Source: JBGVMW01 sp045125095 (GTDB lineage Bacteria > Bacillota > Clostridia > Lachnospirales > Lachnospiraceae). From it: 5,566 bases of DNA. How positions within the stretch are numbered: position 1 is the first letter of the stretch; each line of letters begins with the position of its first letter. Shown piece by piece: positions 5,075 to 5,566 of the stretch. The position numbers were made by a program, and so were the translations under genes. Where the stretch lies: positions 1 through 5,566 of the forward strand of contig JBGVMW010000120.1 of NCBI GenBank assembly GCA_045125095.1. Reading direction: 5' to 3'. Under the pieces are notes generated by a model that was not told the origin of the DNA, ran no database searches, and saw only the letters and a list, made by a program, of their open reading frames with translations.

Positions 5075-5566
5075 ATGAATAAGAGAACAAGAGCAATCGA
5101 TGAAGATACCTACAAGCTGATTATAGCCACCATGAAGAATGGCTTCACTCATGAAGGTGTGAAGTATAAGCCTAATGAGCGGATTGCCACAGTACTGGTA
5201 CTGGAATATAATCTGGGCTTGCGTGTTGGGGATATCCTGCAACTTAAGGTAGACAGTTTTGTGAAGGATGGCAGTCGGTATCGTCTGGATATGTATGAGC
5301 AGAAGACTAATAAGTATCGCAATTTCACAGTGCCGAATGAAGTGTATCAGTTTGTTTTGGATTATGCTTACAAGAATCATATTTCTTCCGAGACGAGGCT
5401 GTTCCCGATAACCGAGCGTGCAGTACTGAAGCATCTGAAGGCAGTATGCTCTTATCTTGGTCTTGATGGGGTAGGTTCGCATAGCTTTCGTAAAGGCTTC
5501 GCAACGAATGTCTATGTGAATAATAGTTATAATATCGAACTGGTCAGAACCCTGCTCCAGCATTCC
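5075..5566 (+). CDS. Tyrosine recombinase / phage-type integrase (3' partial)
   Basis: The 164 visible residues are the catalytic domain of a tyrosine recombinase, which cuts and rejoins DNA through a Tyr-phosphate intermediate. The visible catalytic set is Arg50 in EYNLGLRVGDIL, Lys77 in EQKTNKYR, His136 and Arg139 in SHSFRKGFAT, and His163 in LLQHS. The nucleophilic Tyr would lie just beyond the right edge. The ATG at 5075 has GGAG (5063-5066) 8 bases upstream. From this start the protein lacks the usual N-terminal core-binding domain, as in short integrases of some Firmicute mobile elements. A longer product from the upstream open frame (ATG 4820) is possible but unlikely, since the added residues are hydrophobic and unlike a SAM-like domain. 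Its partner in mobility may be the serine-recombinase-like gene upstream. Confidence 0.9.
   Translation, partial: MNKRTRAIDEDTYKLIIATMKNGFTHEGVKYKPNERIATVLVLEYNLGLRVGDILQLKVDSFVKDGSRYRLDMYEQKTNKYRNFTVPNEVYQFVLDYAYKNHISSETRLFPITERAVLKHLKAVCSYLGLDGVGSHSFRKGFATNVYVNNSYNIELVRTLLQHS

Noticed and set aside
4979..5563. 194-codon minus-strand open frame opposite the integrase
   Set aside because: The plus strand encodes clear tyrosine recombinase motifs over nearly the whole length, so this is an antisense shadow.

Overview
The window looks like accessory DNA from a gut Firmicute, most likely Lachnospiraceae (inferred from the style of the Rhs proteins and recombinases, not proven). Its left 60 percent is the variable 3' end of an Rhs-type polymorphic toxin locus. 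Its right quarter holds two site-specific recombinase genes. Between them lies about 950 bases of decayed, hairpin-rich DNA.

Toxin region (1-3274): two toxin/immunity cassettes lie in tandem on the plus strand. Cassette 1 begins inside an Rhs gene cut by the left edge. It has an Ala/Lys/Asp-rich helical linker, then a NucA/NucB-type DNase tip, and 15 bases later a DUF2625-family gene inferred to be its immunity gene. Cassette 2 is an Rhs fragment without the long N-terminal delivery part. It has the end of the Rhs core (ending in DPFG), a pre-toxin helical segment, the same linker, and a different tip resembling an ADP-ribosyltransferase-like fold. Its tip gene overlaps by 25 bases a gene encoding a degenerate ABC-ATPase-like protein, the probable immunity protein. 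The linker DNA at 1-190 and 2043-2232 matches at about 185 of 190 positions and is in the same reading phase. One crossover would therefore place tip 2 on the upstream Rhs protein and delete cassette 1.

Border sequences: each immunity gene is followed by the same diverged sequence box (1196-1277, and 3273-3483 in two parts). The second box is split by about 128 bases that include a 9-base direct duplication and a strong hairpin. This looks like a small non-autonomous insertion, with the first box as the near-empty site.

Decayed region (3484-4230): no intact gene is evident. On the minus strand, 3672-4008 reads as a protein-like frame broken by two stops and a frameshift.

Recombinase region (4231-5566): a short, catalytically altered serine-recombinase-like gene is followed by a G/T-rich spacer and then a tyrosine recombinase (integrase) cut by the right edge. 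These may move or rearrange the neighbouring cassettes, but nothing in the window proves it.
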